Shown here: one piece after another, positions 15,627 to 24,964 of the stretch
Layout of the letters: the number at the start of each line of letters is the position of its first letter
Position numbering within the stretch: the stretch's first letter is position 1
Assembly: GCA_018241685.1 (NCBI GenBank)
Contig: JAFEDJ010000059.1
Coordinates: 1-64,000, forward strand
Direction: 5' to 3'
DNA: 64,000 bases
Source of the DNA: Pseudomonadota bacterium
GTDB taxonomy: Bacteria > Pseudomonadota > Gammaproteobacteria > Burkholderiales > Rhodocyclaceae
The notes under the pieces: generated by a model
Told to the model about the DNA's origin: nothing
Database searches by the model: none
The model's input: only the letters and a program-made list of their open reading frames with translations
Position numbers and translations under genes: made by a program

Positions 15627-18600
15627 ATGCTTGACCTCTTCTCTTCGCCCCCCCGGCGGACATCATCGGCAGCCCGACTCGTCACCTGCATCCTGGCTCT
15701 GCTGGCCTTATGTCTGCTCCTTCACTGTCCGCAGAGCCAGGCGGATAGCGGGCGTACGCGCATCCAGTTCGGCACGGACCTACCCTATGGGGTCTTCGTG
15801 GATGAAGGGGGCAAGCGAAGCATCGAAGACATCGCCCAGATGCCCGACAGCATGTTCACACCGGTGCACAGCGGGTTGGCCCTCAGCTATACACGCAGCG
15901 CGGTATGGTTGCGTTTCGAACGCCCGCCCGGAGACCAGGCCTGGTGGCTGGAGCTACAACCTGCCGTGCTCGACTCCGTCCAGCTATACGAAAGGGACGG
16001 CCACAACTGGCGGATGCGCCAGACCGGCGACCGCCTGCCCTACCGGGAGCGGGAGCTTGCCCACCGCCTGTTCGCCTTCCAGCTCACGCCGGGCTCCGCA
16101 CCTCACGCACCGATCTTCCTGCGCATCCAGACGACCAGCTCCCTGTACCTCATCGCCAATCTACGCACACCGGAAGCCTTCATCGAGGACGCCGAAAGCG
16201 GCGGACTGTACTGGGGCCTGTACTTCGGTGCGCTGGTCATCGCCCTGCTGTTCATGCTGGCGATGGTGGCCATCAACCGTAGCCGGCCTTACCTGGCACT
16301 GAGCGTCGCACTGCTGACCAACGGACTTTACGTAGCCGACGCCCAGGGCTTCCTGGCCGGCTCCCTGTGGCTCGGGCATCCGCAATGGGACGATATCAGC
16401 ATCGGTGTGCTGGCACCGCTGGCCATCGCCAGCATGCTGTGGACACTGCGCGAATTCGTGATCCGCCTCAACGCACCGCGCTGGCTGGACCGCCTCTACG
16501 TGCTGGCAACGGCCTACTGCGTACTGATTCCGGCGAGTCTGTTGATCGACCGCTACGGCCCGCTGGTCCGTGTCGCCTTACTTCTGAATCTGCTAGCCGG
16601 CATGACCGCGCTCGTGCTGCAGATACACCGCGTCCGGACCTCCCGCAGCCGTGCCGACGGCGTACTGGTGCTGGCACTGTTCCTGTACCTGTGCGCTCTG
16701 TTGAATGGCGTTCTACCCCTGCTCGGCTTCATGCCGGCCTCTCCACTGCAACTGCTGCTGCGCAACGGCCTGTTCATCCTGTTCGCACTGCTGGCCGGAG
16801 CTGGACTCTTGCAGGAGGTCCGCCACACTTACTGGAGCCTGCTGGCCGAGAAGACCCGTGCCCTCGAAACCGCCAGCCAGACCGAGAGACTGCTCGAATC
16901 CTGCGTCGCAGAGCGCACCCAGGCCCTCGCCATAGCCAATGACAACCTCGCAGACCGGCAGGCGCTGCTGCAGCAGATCCTCGACACCTCCTTCGTGGCG
17001 ATCTTCCTGGTGGACCGCGACGGACGGATTGCGCTGGCCAACCGGCGCATGGCCGACATGTTCCAGCGGCCTATGGAGAGCCTGGTGGGCAGCGATTACG
17101 CCGAGCTGGTGTTACCCACCGAACGGGAGCCCGCTCGCCAGCGGGTCCAGGCCATGCTCGCCAACGAAATCCCAGCGGTGGATTTCGACCGCCAGTACCA
17201 GCGCGCCGACGGCAGCGTATTCTGGGGGCACCTCAGCTGCCGCCCCTTCGACAGGGCCGCCGACGCTGGCGTGATCGGCGTCATCGCCGACATCAGCCTG
17301 CGCAAGGAAACCGAGGACCACGAACGGCTGCGCGGCCAGATCCTCGAGATGCTGGCCGGCGGCGCGGTGCTGCAGCAGATCCTGACCGTCATGGTGACCG
17401 GTGTCGAACGGCTGCACCCGGGGGTGCGCTGCGGCATCCAGCTGCTCGACAGCGAGGGCCGGCGCTTCCACAAAGGCATCGGCCCCAGCCTGCCAGACTT
17501 CTTCAACGCCTCCTGCGACGGCCTGGAGATCGGCATCGGCGTCGGCTCCTGCGGCACCTCCGCCTTCACCGGCGAGCGCGTCATCGTCGAGGACATCACC
17601 AGCCATCCTTACTGGGCACCCTATCAGGACCTGGCGACGCGGGCCGAACTGGGGGCCTGCTGGTCCCAGCCGATCCGCTCGTCGTCCCATCGCATCCTCG
17701 GCACGCTGGCGATCTACCACCGCACCCCCCATTCGCCGAACGGTGCCGACATCGCGCTGATCGAGCAGATGGCCAGACTGGCCAGCATCGCCATCGAGAA
17801 GAGCCAGGCCGAGACCCGCCTGCGGGAAAGCGAGGAACGCTACCGCCTGCTCATCGACGCCAGCGCCGAAGGCATCTGCGTGGTGCAGGACGGTTTCATC
17901 CGCTTCTGCAACCCGGCCCTGTCCCGGCAGCTCGGCTACAGCGAGAAGGAGCTGCAGACCCGCCCCTTCGGGGACTTCGTCGTCACCGCCGACGAAGCCC
18001 GGATCTTCCGCCTCGACACCGGGGCCAGCCCCGATGAGACGCCCGACGACCGCCACTCGATCCGCATCCTCACCCGCCACCGCGGCCCGCGCTGGTTCGA
18101 CGTGGGCCGGGCCGGCATCCACTGGAACGAACAGGCCGCCACCCTCAATTTCTTCATCGACATCACCGAGCGCAAGGAGGCCGAGGACGCGCTGCGCGAG
18201 AGCCGGGTATTCATGCAGGACATCCTCGACTCGGTCCCCAACGAGATCGCCGTGCTCGACCACGCCGGCATCATCGTGATGGTCAATGAAGCCTGGCGCC
18301 AGTTCTCCACCCAGAACAGCCGCCAGGCAGGCCGCAGCGAACCCAACACCGGCGTCGGCACCAGCTACCTGGACGTCTGTAGCTGCGCCCCCGGCGCCCC
18401 GGCCGACCCGACCGCCGACATGGCCCACAACGGTATCCGCAGCGTGCTCGACGGACGCCTGCCGACCTTCAGCCAGGAATACCCCTGCGACGGGCCCCAG
18501 CAGGAACGCTGGTTCACGATGACCGTCACGCCCCTCGGTGGCGGCCGCCGCGGCGCCGTGGTGGTGCATAGCGACATCTCGGAGCGCAAGCGCATCGAGG

Positions 18601-19199
18601 AGCAAATCCGCAAGCTCGCCTACTATGACAGCCTGACCCAGCTCGCCAACCGGCGCCTGCTCCACGACCGCCTGGCCCTCGCCCAGGCCGCCAGCAAGCG
18701 CAACGGTGAATATGGTGCCCTGCTCCTCCTCGACCTGGACAATTTCAAGCCCCTCAATGACGAGCATGGACACGCGGTCGGCGACTTGCTGCTGATCGAG
18801 GTGGCACACCGCCTGAGCCGCAGCGTACGGGCGGTCGACACCGTGGCCCGCCTGGGGGGCGACGAGTTCGTCGTCGTCCTCGGCGGCCTGGACGCCGACC
18901 AGGACGTGTCCCGCCTCGAAGCCCTGGCCATCGCCGAAAAGATCCGCCAGGCCCTGGCCCGCCCCTACCGGCTGGCGTTACAGGACGGCAACGGCGCGGG
19001 TACCGTCGAACACCGCTGCTCGTCGAGTATCGGCGTGGCCCTGTTCCACGGCCTGAGCGCCAGCCAGAACGAGATCCTCAAGTCCGCCGACATCGCGATG
19101 TACCGCGCCAAGGTGTCCGGGCGCAACGCGGTCCACCTGTACGAACCCATTCCGCTACCGGCCAAACGGCTATCCGGCGGACCGGGCCAGACCGACTGA
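15627..19199 (+). CDS. 7TMR-DISM / PAS / GAF / PAS / PAS / GGDEF sensor diguanylate cyclase
   Basis: A 1190-residue membrane sensor. A signal peptide (about 1-40) precedes a periplasmic 7TMR-DISMED2 domain (about 42-190), seven transmembrane helices (about 195-400) and a short coiled coil. Then come PAS (about 450-560), GAF (about 571-720), PAS (about 731-850), PAS (about 854-995) and GGDEF (about 997-1175). The catalytic signature GGDEF is intact at 1077-1081, with an inhibitory I-site RAVD exactly five residues before it, so c-di-GMP synthesis with product feedback is expected. No EAL domain follows. The GAF domain contains several cysteines, including GSCGTS. The signal could be a periplasmic carbohydrate or similar ligand, by family analogy. 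Confidence 0.9.
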   Translation: MLDLFSSPPRRTSSAARLVTCILALLALCLLLHCPQSQADSGRTRIQFGTDLPYGVFVDEGGKRSIEDIAQMPDSMFTPVHSGLALSYTRSAVWLRFERPPGDQAWWLELQPAVLDSVQLYERDGHNWRMRQTGDRLPYRERELAHRLFAFQLTPGSAPHAPIFLRIQTTSSLYLIANLRTPEAFIEDAESGGLYWGLYFGALVIALLFMLAMVAINRSRPYLALSVALLTNGLYVADAQGFLAGSLWLGHPQWDDISIGVLAPLAIASMLWTLREFVIRLNAPRWLDRLYVLATAYCVLIPASLLIDRYGPLVRVALLLNLLAGMTALVLQIHRVRTSRSRADGVLVLALFLYLCALLNGVLPLLGFMPASPLQLLLRNGLFILFALLAGAGLLQEVRHTYWSLLAEKTRALETASQTERLLESCVAERTQALAIANDNLADRQALLQQILDTSFVAIFLVDRDGRIALANRRMADMFQRPMESLVGSDYAELVLPTEREPARQRVQAMLANEIPAVDFDRQYQRADGSVFWGHLSCRPFDRAADAGVIGVIADISLRKETEDHERLRGQILEMLAGGAVLQQILTVMVTGVERLHPGVRCGIQLLDSEGRRFHKGIGPSLPDFFNASCDGLEIGIGVGSCGTSAFTGERVIVEDITSHPYWAPYQDLATRAELGACWSQPIRSSSHRILGTLAIYHRTPHSPNGADIALIEQMARLASIAIEKSQAETRLRESEERYRLLIDASAEGICVVQDGFIRFCNPALSRQLGYSEKELQTRPFGDFVVTADEARIFRLDTGASPDETPDDRHSIRILTRHRGPRWFDVGRAGIHWNEQAATLNFFIDITERKEAEDALRESRVFMQDILDSVPNEIAVLDHAGIIVMVNEAWRQFSTQNSRQAGRSEPNTGVGTSYLDVCSCAPGAPADPTADMAHNGIRSVLDGRLPTFSQEYPCDGPQQERWFTMTVTPLGGGRRGAVVVHSDISERKRIEEQIRKLAYYDSLTQLANRRLLHDRLALAQAASKRNGEYGALLLLDLDNFKPLNDEHGHAVGDLLLIEVAHRLSRSVRAVDTVARLGGDEFVVVLGGLDADQDVSRLEALAIAEKIRQALARPYRLALQDGNGAGTVEHRCSSSIGVALFHGLSASQNEILKSADIAMYRAKVSGRNAVHLYEPIPLPAKRLSGGPGQTD

Positions 19200-19229
19200 G
19201 GGCCGGCCCCACGCCTTTCACCCCCCTGC

Positions 19230-21299
19230 TCAGCCCATCCCGTCCAGCAGCCCCGATACCCGCAGTACGCGCCGCTCGACGGCCCGCTCAAGCACCTTCG
19301 AGGCCGGCGCATCGGCCAGCGTGAACCAGCGCCTGGCGCGGGTGATGCCGGTATAGACCAGCTCGCGGGTCAGGATCGGGTTGAGGCCGTCCGGCAGCAC
19401 CAGCGCCGCGTGGGTGAATTCCGAACCCTGGGATTTGTGCACCGTCAGCGCATACACCGTCTCGACCGCCTGCAGGCGGCTCGGCAGCACCCACTTGACG
19501 CCCTGGCTGCCGTCGCCGCTGGGGAAGGCCACGCGCAGCTGGGTGCCGCCGCCTTCCAGCGGCAGCGCCAGCGTGATGCCGATGTCGCCGTTCATCAGGC
19601 CGAGGCCGTAGTCGTTGCGCGTCACCAGCACCGGCCGGCCGCCGTACCAGCCTTCCTCGGCCGGGATCAGCCCGGCCTCGCGCAGCCAGCCGGCGATGCG
19701 CCGGTTGAGGCCCTCGACGCCCCACTGGCCGCGGCGCAGCGCACACAGCAACTGGAACTGGCCGTGGGCGGCAAGCACCTGCAGCGCCCAGGCGTCTAGC
19801 GCCGCCTGTGATGCACCCGCAGCTGGACGCCCCTCCGCCATCTGACGCAGGAAGTGCCGGTAACCCTGGGGCCGTTCGCCATCCGCCGCGGCCGGCGCAC
19901 CGTTGTCGCCGTCCACCACCAGCCGGCGCAGCGCCGCCTCGCCTTCGCCGCCGAGCGCGATGCGTGCCAGATCGGCGTAACCCTGCGCGAACACACCGGC
20001 GACGCGCGCCACCACGCCGTCGTTCACCGCCGCCGCCAGCTGGCCGATACCGCTGTCGCCGCTGAAGCGGTGGCTGTGGCGCAGCATCGCCACGGCCTGA
20101 TCCAGCGGCGTGCCGGCCGCATCGATCAGTTCCGCGCCCATCGACTCGCCGGTGGCTGCCTCCAGCCAGGCGCGGCTGTCCGGCGTGTAGTGGCCTTCGC
20201 GGGCGCGCCGGCACAGCTCGCCGAGCACCGCGCCGGCCTCCACCGACGCCAGCTGGTCCTTGTCGCCGAGCAGCACCAGCCGCGCCGACGGCGGCAGCGC
20301 GGCGAGCAGCGCGGCCATCATCTCCAGATCCACCATCGACGCCTCATCCACCACCAGCACCTCGAGGGGCAGCGGGTTACCGGCGTGGTGGCGGAAATGG
20401 CGGGTGTCCGGCCGGCTGCCAAGCAGGCGGTGCAAGGTCGTCACCGCCACCGGGATCGCCGCCCTCACCTGCTCGCCGGCCGGCAGACCATCGAGCTTGA
20501 GCTTGGCCACCGCGCCGGCGATGGATTCGTTGAGGCGCGCCGCCGCCTTGCCGGTCGGCGCCGCCAGGCGGATGCGCAGCGGGCGCTCCGGCCGCTCGGC
20601 CAGCGCCAGGGCCTGCAGCACAGCCAGCAGGCGCACCACCGTGGTCGTCTTGCCGGTGCCGGGGCCGCCGGTGACGATCGCGAAGGCGCTGCGCGCCGCC
20701 AGCGCGCAGGCCAGCTTCTGCCAGTCCGGCCCGGCCACGCCCGGCGACGGCGGGAACAACACATCCAGCGCCCCGCGCAAGGCATCCAGCGGCAAGTCGT
20801 GCTGGCGCCCGGCCATGGCGGCCAGGCGCTGGCGGATACCGTGCTGCACGTCCCGCTCGTACTGCCAGTAGCGGCGCAGATAGACGCGCTGGCCGACGCG
20901 CACCAGCGGCGTGTTACCCGCCTCACTGCCGGGCCCGACACCCACCAGCAGCGGAAAATCCAGCGCCGTCAGCCACTGCACCACAGTCAGACCGTCGAGC
21001 ACGTCGGCCGGCAATGGCGGCAGCTCCGCGCCGTCCGCCCCGCCGGCGCCTTCGGGCGGCAGGGACAGCGCGAAGCCTGGATCGTGCAGCGTGTCGCCCA
21101 GGTCCAGGCAGGCATGGCCGCGGCCGAGCTGATGGCTGGCCAGCGCGGCGGCGAGAATCAGCAGCGGCGGCGCGGCCGGCGCCTCACGCTGCAGAAAGTC
21201 GGCAAAGGCCGCGTCCAGCGCCCGCAGCCAGCCCTGCTCGGCCCAGCGCGCCAGTAGGGCCTTCATCGCGGCCGGATCGTCGTAGGTACGGAAAGTCAT
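19230..21299 (-). CDS. recD: Exodeoxyribonuclease V subunit alpha (RecD)
   Basis: A 689-residue superfamily 1B helicase, the fast 5'-3' motor of RecBCD. Walker A is GGPGTGKTTT (around 209-218), the DEAS-type motif II is VVDEASMVD, and the late motif is VHKSQGSEF. The insertion-free length is a little above the E. coli protein (608). Last gene of recC-recB-recD; it starts on ATGA overlapping the recB stop. The complex repairs double-strand breaks and degrades foreign DNA. Confidence 0.93.
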   Translation of the reverse strand: MTFRTYDDPAAMKALLARWAEQGWLRALDAAFADFLQREAPAAPPLLILAAALASHQLGRGHACLDLGDTLHDPGFALSLPPEGAGGADGAELPPLPADVLDGLTVVQWLTALDFPLLVGVGPGSEAGNTPLVRVGQRVYLRRYWQYERDVQHGIRQRLAAMAGRQHDLPLDALRGALDVLFPPSPGVAGPDWQKLACALAARSAFAIVTGGPGTGKTTTVVRLLAVLQALALAERPERPLRIRLAAPTGKAAARLNESIAGAVAKLKLDGLPAGEQVRAAIPVAVTTLHRLLGSRPDTRHFRHHAGNPLPLEVLVVDEASMVDLEMMAALLAALPPSARLVLLGDKDQLASVEAGAVLGELCRRAREGHYTPDSRAWLEAATGESMGAELIDAAGTPLDQAVAMLRHSHRFSGDSGIGQLAAAVNDGVVARVAGVFAQGYADLARIALGGEGEAALRRLVVDGDNGAPAAADGERPQGYRHFLRQMAEGRPAAGASQAALDAWALQVLAAHGQFQLLCALRRGQWGVEGLNRRIAGWLREAGLIPAEEGWYGGRPVLVTRNDYGLGLMNGDIGITLALPLEGGGTQLRVAFPSGDGSQGVKWVLPSRLQAVETVYALTVHKSQGSEFTHAALVLPDGLNPILTRELVYTGITRARRWFTLADAPASKVLERAVERRVLRVSGLLDGMG

Positions 21300-24200
21300 G
21301 CGGCCTCCTGGCGGCGGGTGCCGGCGAACAGCGCGTCGAGGGTTTCGATCAATTCCCGCGGCGGACGCTCGGCGTGGATGCCGCGGCTGGCGGCGCGGCT
21401 GCCGCGCAGGAACAGGTAGAGCGCGCCGCCCACGTGGCGGTCGTAGTCGTAGTCCGGCAGGCGCAGCTTGAGCAGGCGGTGCAGGGCCAGCAGGTAGAGC
21501 ACGTACTGCAGCTCGTAGCGCTCGGCCAGCACCGCATCGCGCATGGCCTCCGGCGTGTAGGCCGCGTCGTCGTCGCCGAGGCGGTTGGACTTGTAGTCCA
21601 CCACGTAGTAGCGCCCGTCGTGCTCCACCAGCAGGTCGATGAAGCCCTTCAGCATGCCGTTGAGCTGGCCCTTGTCGAGCACCGGCCGCGCCGCGCCGCC
21701 GAGGGTGTGGCTGCGCACCAGCGCGTCCAGCGCCGGCAGGTCCACGTCATGCACGGCAATCCAGAACTCCATCTCGGCGACGCAGTTGGCGAGGCCAGCC
21801 AGGGTCAGCGGCGGCGCGGCGCCGTCGCCATCGACCAGCGGTAACTGCAGGTAGGCCAGCATCCACTCGGTCAGCGGATCGATCCAGCGTTCCCAGCCGC
21901 GCGCCACGCAGCGCCGGGCAACGGCGTCGCGCAGCAGGGCCGGCGCTGCGGCGACGCGGGCAAAACCCTGCCGCGCCGCCCATTCGAACAGATCGTGCAG
22001 GAAGGTGCCGACCGCCGCGCCGCGCGGGAAGTCGTGCAGCCCGCCCCCGGCGGTCTTGCCGGCCGCCGGCACCGGCGCATCGGCGCGGGCCGCAGCAGTC
22101 TCGTGGAAGACGTCTTCCGCCGGCGTGTCCGGCCCCTGCCCGGCGGCGCTGTGCAGCGCCGAGTAGCTGGCGATCCACCAGCGCTCGCGCACCGCGCGCA
22201 GCGGCTGACGGGCGGCGCCTTCGACGATTGCCGTGTCACGGGCCTGGTAGCGCTCGTCGCTGGCTTCCGGCTCGTCGAACAGTGCAATGCCGGCGGCGGC
22301 GGCCAGCTCGGCCAGCCCTGCATCGAGCCCACCGCCGAGCAGGTAGCCAAGGGCGCTGCGCTCCAGCCCATCCAGCGCCGCGGTGCCGACCCAGGTCGCG
22401 TAGCGGGCGCGGGTCAGCGCCACGTAGAGCTTGCGCAGGTCTTCGCCGAGGCGCTCCCGGTCGGCCAGCGCCAGCTGGGCCGGGTCGTCGCCCTGCAGGG
22501 CCAGTTGCAGCTGGCCGTCGGCGTCGTGCCACTTGAGCGGCAGGTCGGTGGATTTGGTGGCGCGGAAGCTGCACGCGAAGGGCAGGAAAACCAGCGGATA
22601 CTCCAGCCCCTTGGACTTGTGGATGGTCACCACCTTCACCAGATCGGCGTCGCTTTCCAGGCGCACCTGGCGGGTGTCGCCGCCGACCTTGTCCTCGCGG
22701 CGCTGTTCGGCCAGGTGGCGGATCAGCGCGTGTTCGCCGTCGAGCAGCAGGCTGGCCTGCTGCAGGAGTTCGGCCAAGTGCAGCAGGTCGGTGAGACTGC
22801 GCTCCCCAACCCCGCCGCCGGCCAGCAGGCGCGCCGGCACGCGGAAGTCGTTGAGCAGGCGGCGCAGCATCGGCAGCACGCCCTGGCGCCGCCAGCATTC
22901 CCGGTAGGTGCGGAACTGGTCGATGCGTTCGTCCCAGGCGGTCTCGTCCCGGTTGAGGCCGTCCAGCTCGGCCCAGTCCAGGCCCAGCGTCGGCGTAGCC
23001 AGCGCGGCCCGCAGCAGGCGGCCGTCGTCCGGCTCGGCGCAGGCGGACAGCCACAGCTGCAGCTCCACCGCTTCCGGGCGGCGAAACACCGACTCCTTCT
23101 CCGACAGATACACACTGCGCACACCGCGCGCCGCCAGCGCGTCGCGGATCGCCGTGGCCTCGCTGCCGCTGCTGACCAGCACCGCCATGTCGGCCGGACG
23201 CAGCCCACGCCCTTCGCCCTTACCGAAGAAACCGGCCTGGCCCTGCTGGCCGAGGTTAAGCAGACGCACCATCTCGCTGGCGCAGACCGCCGCCATCTCA
23301 GCCACGTAATCGCTCTTCGACAGCGCCTTGCCGTCCGCCTTGGGCGGCAGCCGCCACAGGTTCAGCGCCGGCAGTTCGGCACCTTCCGCCTGCAGCACGT
23401 CGTCGCGGCCATTGGCCTCGGCGGGCAGGAAAGGCACCGGGTTGCCGGCATCGCTACGGAACAGGAAGGCGCCGGCCCCGTCGTCGCGTTCTTCAGCCAA
23501 CGCGAAGCAGCGGTTGGCCGCCGCCACCATCGCGTGGGTCGAGCGGAAGTTGCGCCGCAGCGTGTAATGCCGGCCGGCGGTGGCGGCGCGGGCTGACAGG
23601 TAGGTGTAGATGTCGGCGCCGCGGAAGGCGTAGATGGCCTGCTTGGGGTCGCCGATGAGGATCAGCGCGGTGCTCTCGTCGTTGGCCGCGACGCGATAGA
23701 CCGCGTCGAAGATGCGGTACTGCACCGCGTCGGTATCCTGGAATTCGTCGATCAGCGCCACCGGAAACTGCTCGCGGATGACCTGGGCCAGGCGCGGGCC
23801 GTTGGAGCCGCTCAGCGCCGCGTCGAGGCGGGTCAGCAGGTCGTTGAAGCCCATCTTGGCGTGGCGGGCCTGCTCCGCAGCGAAGCGCTGCGCAACCCAG
23901 CCAGCGGCGTGGCGCAGCACGTCGTCGCGGGCATCCGGCAGCGCGGCGAGCTGGGCCTGGAGGCCGGCGATGGCAGCCAACGCCGGATGATCGGGCACGG
24001 GCGCCTTGTCCGTCTTCCACACCTCCGCCATGCCGTCGGGTGTCAGGCGCGTCCAGCCGGTGTTGAGCACCGGGCTGAACTGGGCCGGATCGTCCCGCCA
24101 GGCGGCCAGCGCATCCAGCCAGGTGTCGTAGTTGTTCTTCTTGAGCCTGGTTCCGTTGATGTGCTTGGCGTCGCGGGCAGCATCGAGCACGGCGCGCAGC

Positions 24201-24964
24201 TCCTCCACCCAGTCGCTCCACGGCGCTTTCAGCAACGCCAGCTGGCGCCGCTTCTCCGCCTCGGCGGCCGCCACGCATGCCGCCGGCGCAGCCGACTCAC
24301 CCAGCAGGTCGGCGTGCTGCAGGAGCTGCTTCACTTCGCCCTGCAGCGCTTCGGGCGACGCCCACCAGCCATTCACCGCGCGGGCCGCCTCCACATCCAG
24401 CGGATACATGAAGCTGCGCCAGTAATCCCGCACCACCTCGGCCAGCAGCTCGTCCTGGTTGGTTTCGAGGGTCTGCGTGAACAGGCTGTCGCTGTCGAAG
24501 GCGTGCTCGCGCAGCATGCGGTTGCACCAGCCGTGGATGGTGGACACCGCCGCCTCGTCCATCCACTCGGCAGCCAGCTGCAGCTTGCGCGCGCAGCCGG
24601 GCCAGGCTTCCGGCGGGTAATCGGCGCGCAGGTCGTGGAGCAGATCCTTGCCGGGCTCGATGTCCGATGCCACTTCCGCCGGATCGGCGAGGAAGTAGCC
24701 GGCCGCCTCGGCCAGGCGGGCGCGGATGCGGTCGCGCAGTTCCTTTGTCGCCGCGTCGGTGAAGGTCACGACGAGGATCTCCGGCGGCGTCAGCGGACGC
24801 CCGAAGGCCGCGCCGTCGGCACCGTGGCCGAGCACCAGGCGCACGTACAGCGCGGCGATCGTGAAGGTCTTGCCGGTGCCGGCGCTGGCCTCGATGAGGC
24901 GGCTGCCGGACAGCGGAAAGCGCAGCGGCGCAAGGTCGGCGGGGGTCGAGGAAATCGGGTTCAT
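21296..24964 (-). CDS. recB: Exodeoxyribonuclease V subunit beta (RecB)
   Basis: A 1222-residue UvrD-like helicase with a C-terminal nuclease. Walker A ASAGTGKTF is near residue 25, motif II region IDEFQDTD and motif IIIa/IV GDPKQAIY are in the middle, and the nuclease active site VVDYKSN is near the C terminus. Length matches E. coli RecB (1180). The ATG at 24964 overlaps the recC stop by 4 bases; the frame stays open far upstream but that lies within recC. Confidence 0.94.
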   Translation of the reverse strand: MNPISSTPADLAPLRFPLSGSRLIEASAGTGKTFTIAALYVRLVLGHGADGAAFGRPLTPPEILVVTFTDAATKELRDRIRARLAEAAGYFLADPAEVASDIEPGKDLLHDLRADYPPEAWPGCARKLQLAAEWMDEAAVSTIHGWCNRMLREHAFDSDSLFTQTLETNQDELLAEVVRDYWRSFMYPLDVEAARAVNGWWASPEALQGEVKQLLQHADLLGESAAPAACVAAAEAEKRRQLALLKAPWSDWVEELRAVLDAARDAKHINGTRLKKNNYDTWLDALAAWRDDPAQFSPVLNTGWTRLTPDGMAEVWKTDKAPVPDHPALAAIAGLQAQLAALPDARDDVLRHAAGWVAQRFAAEQARHAKMGFNDLLTRLDAALSGSNGPRLAQVIREQFPVALIDEFQDTDAVQYRIFDAVYRVAANDESTALILIGDPKQAIYAFRGADIYTYLSARAATAGRHYTLRRNFRSTHAMVAAANRCFALAEERDDGAGAFLFRSDAGNPVPFLPAEANGRDDVLQAEGAELPALNLWRLPPKADGKALSKSDYVAEMAAVCASEMVRLLNLGQQGQAGFFGKGEGRGLRPADMAVLVSSGSEATAIRDALAARGVRSVYLSEKESVFRRPEAVELQLWLSACAEPDDGRLLRAALATPTLGLDWAELDGLNRDETAWDERIDQFRTYRECWRRQGVLPMLRRLLNDFRVPARLLAGGGVGERSLTDLLHLAELLQQASLLLDGEHALIRHLAEQRREDKVGGDTRQVRLESDADLVKVVTIHKSKGLEYPLVFLPFACSFRATKSTDLPLKWHDADGQLQLALQGDDPAQLALADRERLGEDLRKLYVALTRARYATWVGTAALDGLERSALGYLLGGGLDAGLAELAAAAGIALFDEPEASDERYQARDTAIVEGAARQPLRAVRERWWIASYSALHSAAGQGPDTPAEDVFHETAAARADAPVPAAGKTAGGGLHDFPRGAAVGTFLHDLFEWAARQGFARVAAAPALLRDAVARRCVARGWERWIDPLTEWMLAYLQLPLVDGDGAAPPLTLAGLANCVAEMEFWIAVHDVDLPALDALVRSHTLGGAARPVLDKGQLNGMLKGFIDLLVEHDGRYYVVDYKSNRLGDDDAAYTPEAMRDAVLAERYELQYVLYLLALHRLLKLRLPDYDYDRHVGGALYLFLRGSRAASRGIHAERPPRELIETLDALFAGTRRQEAA

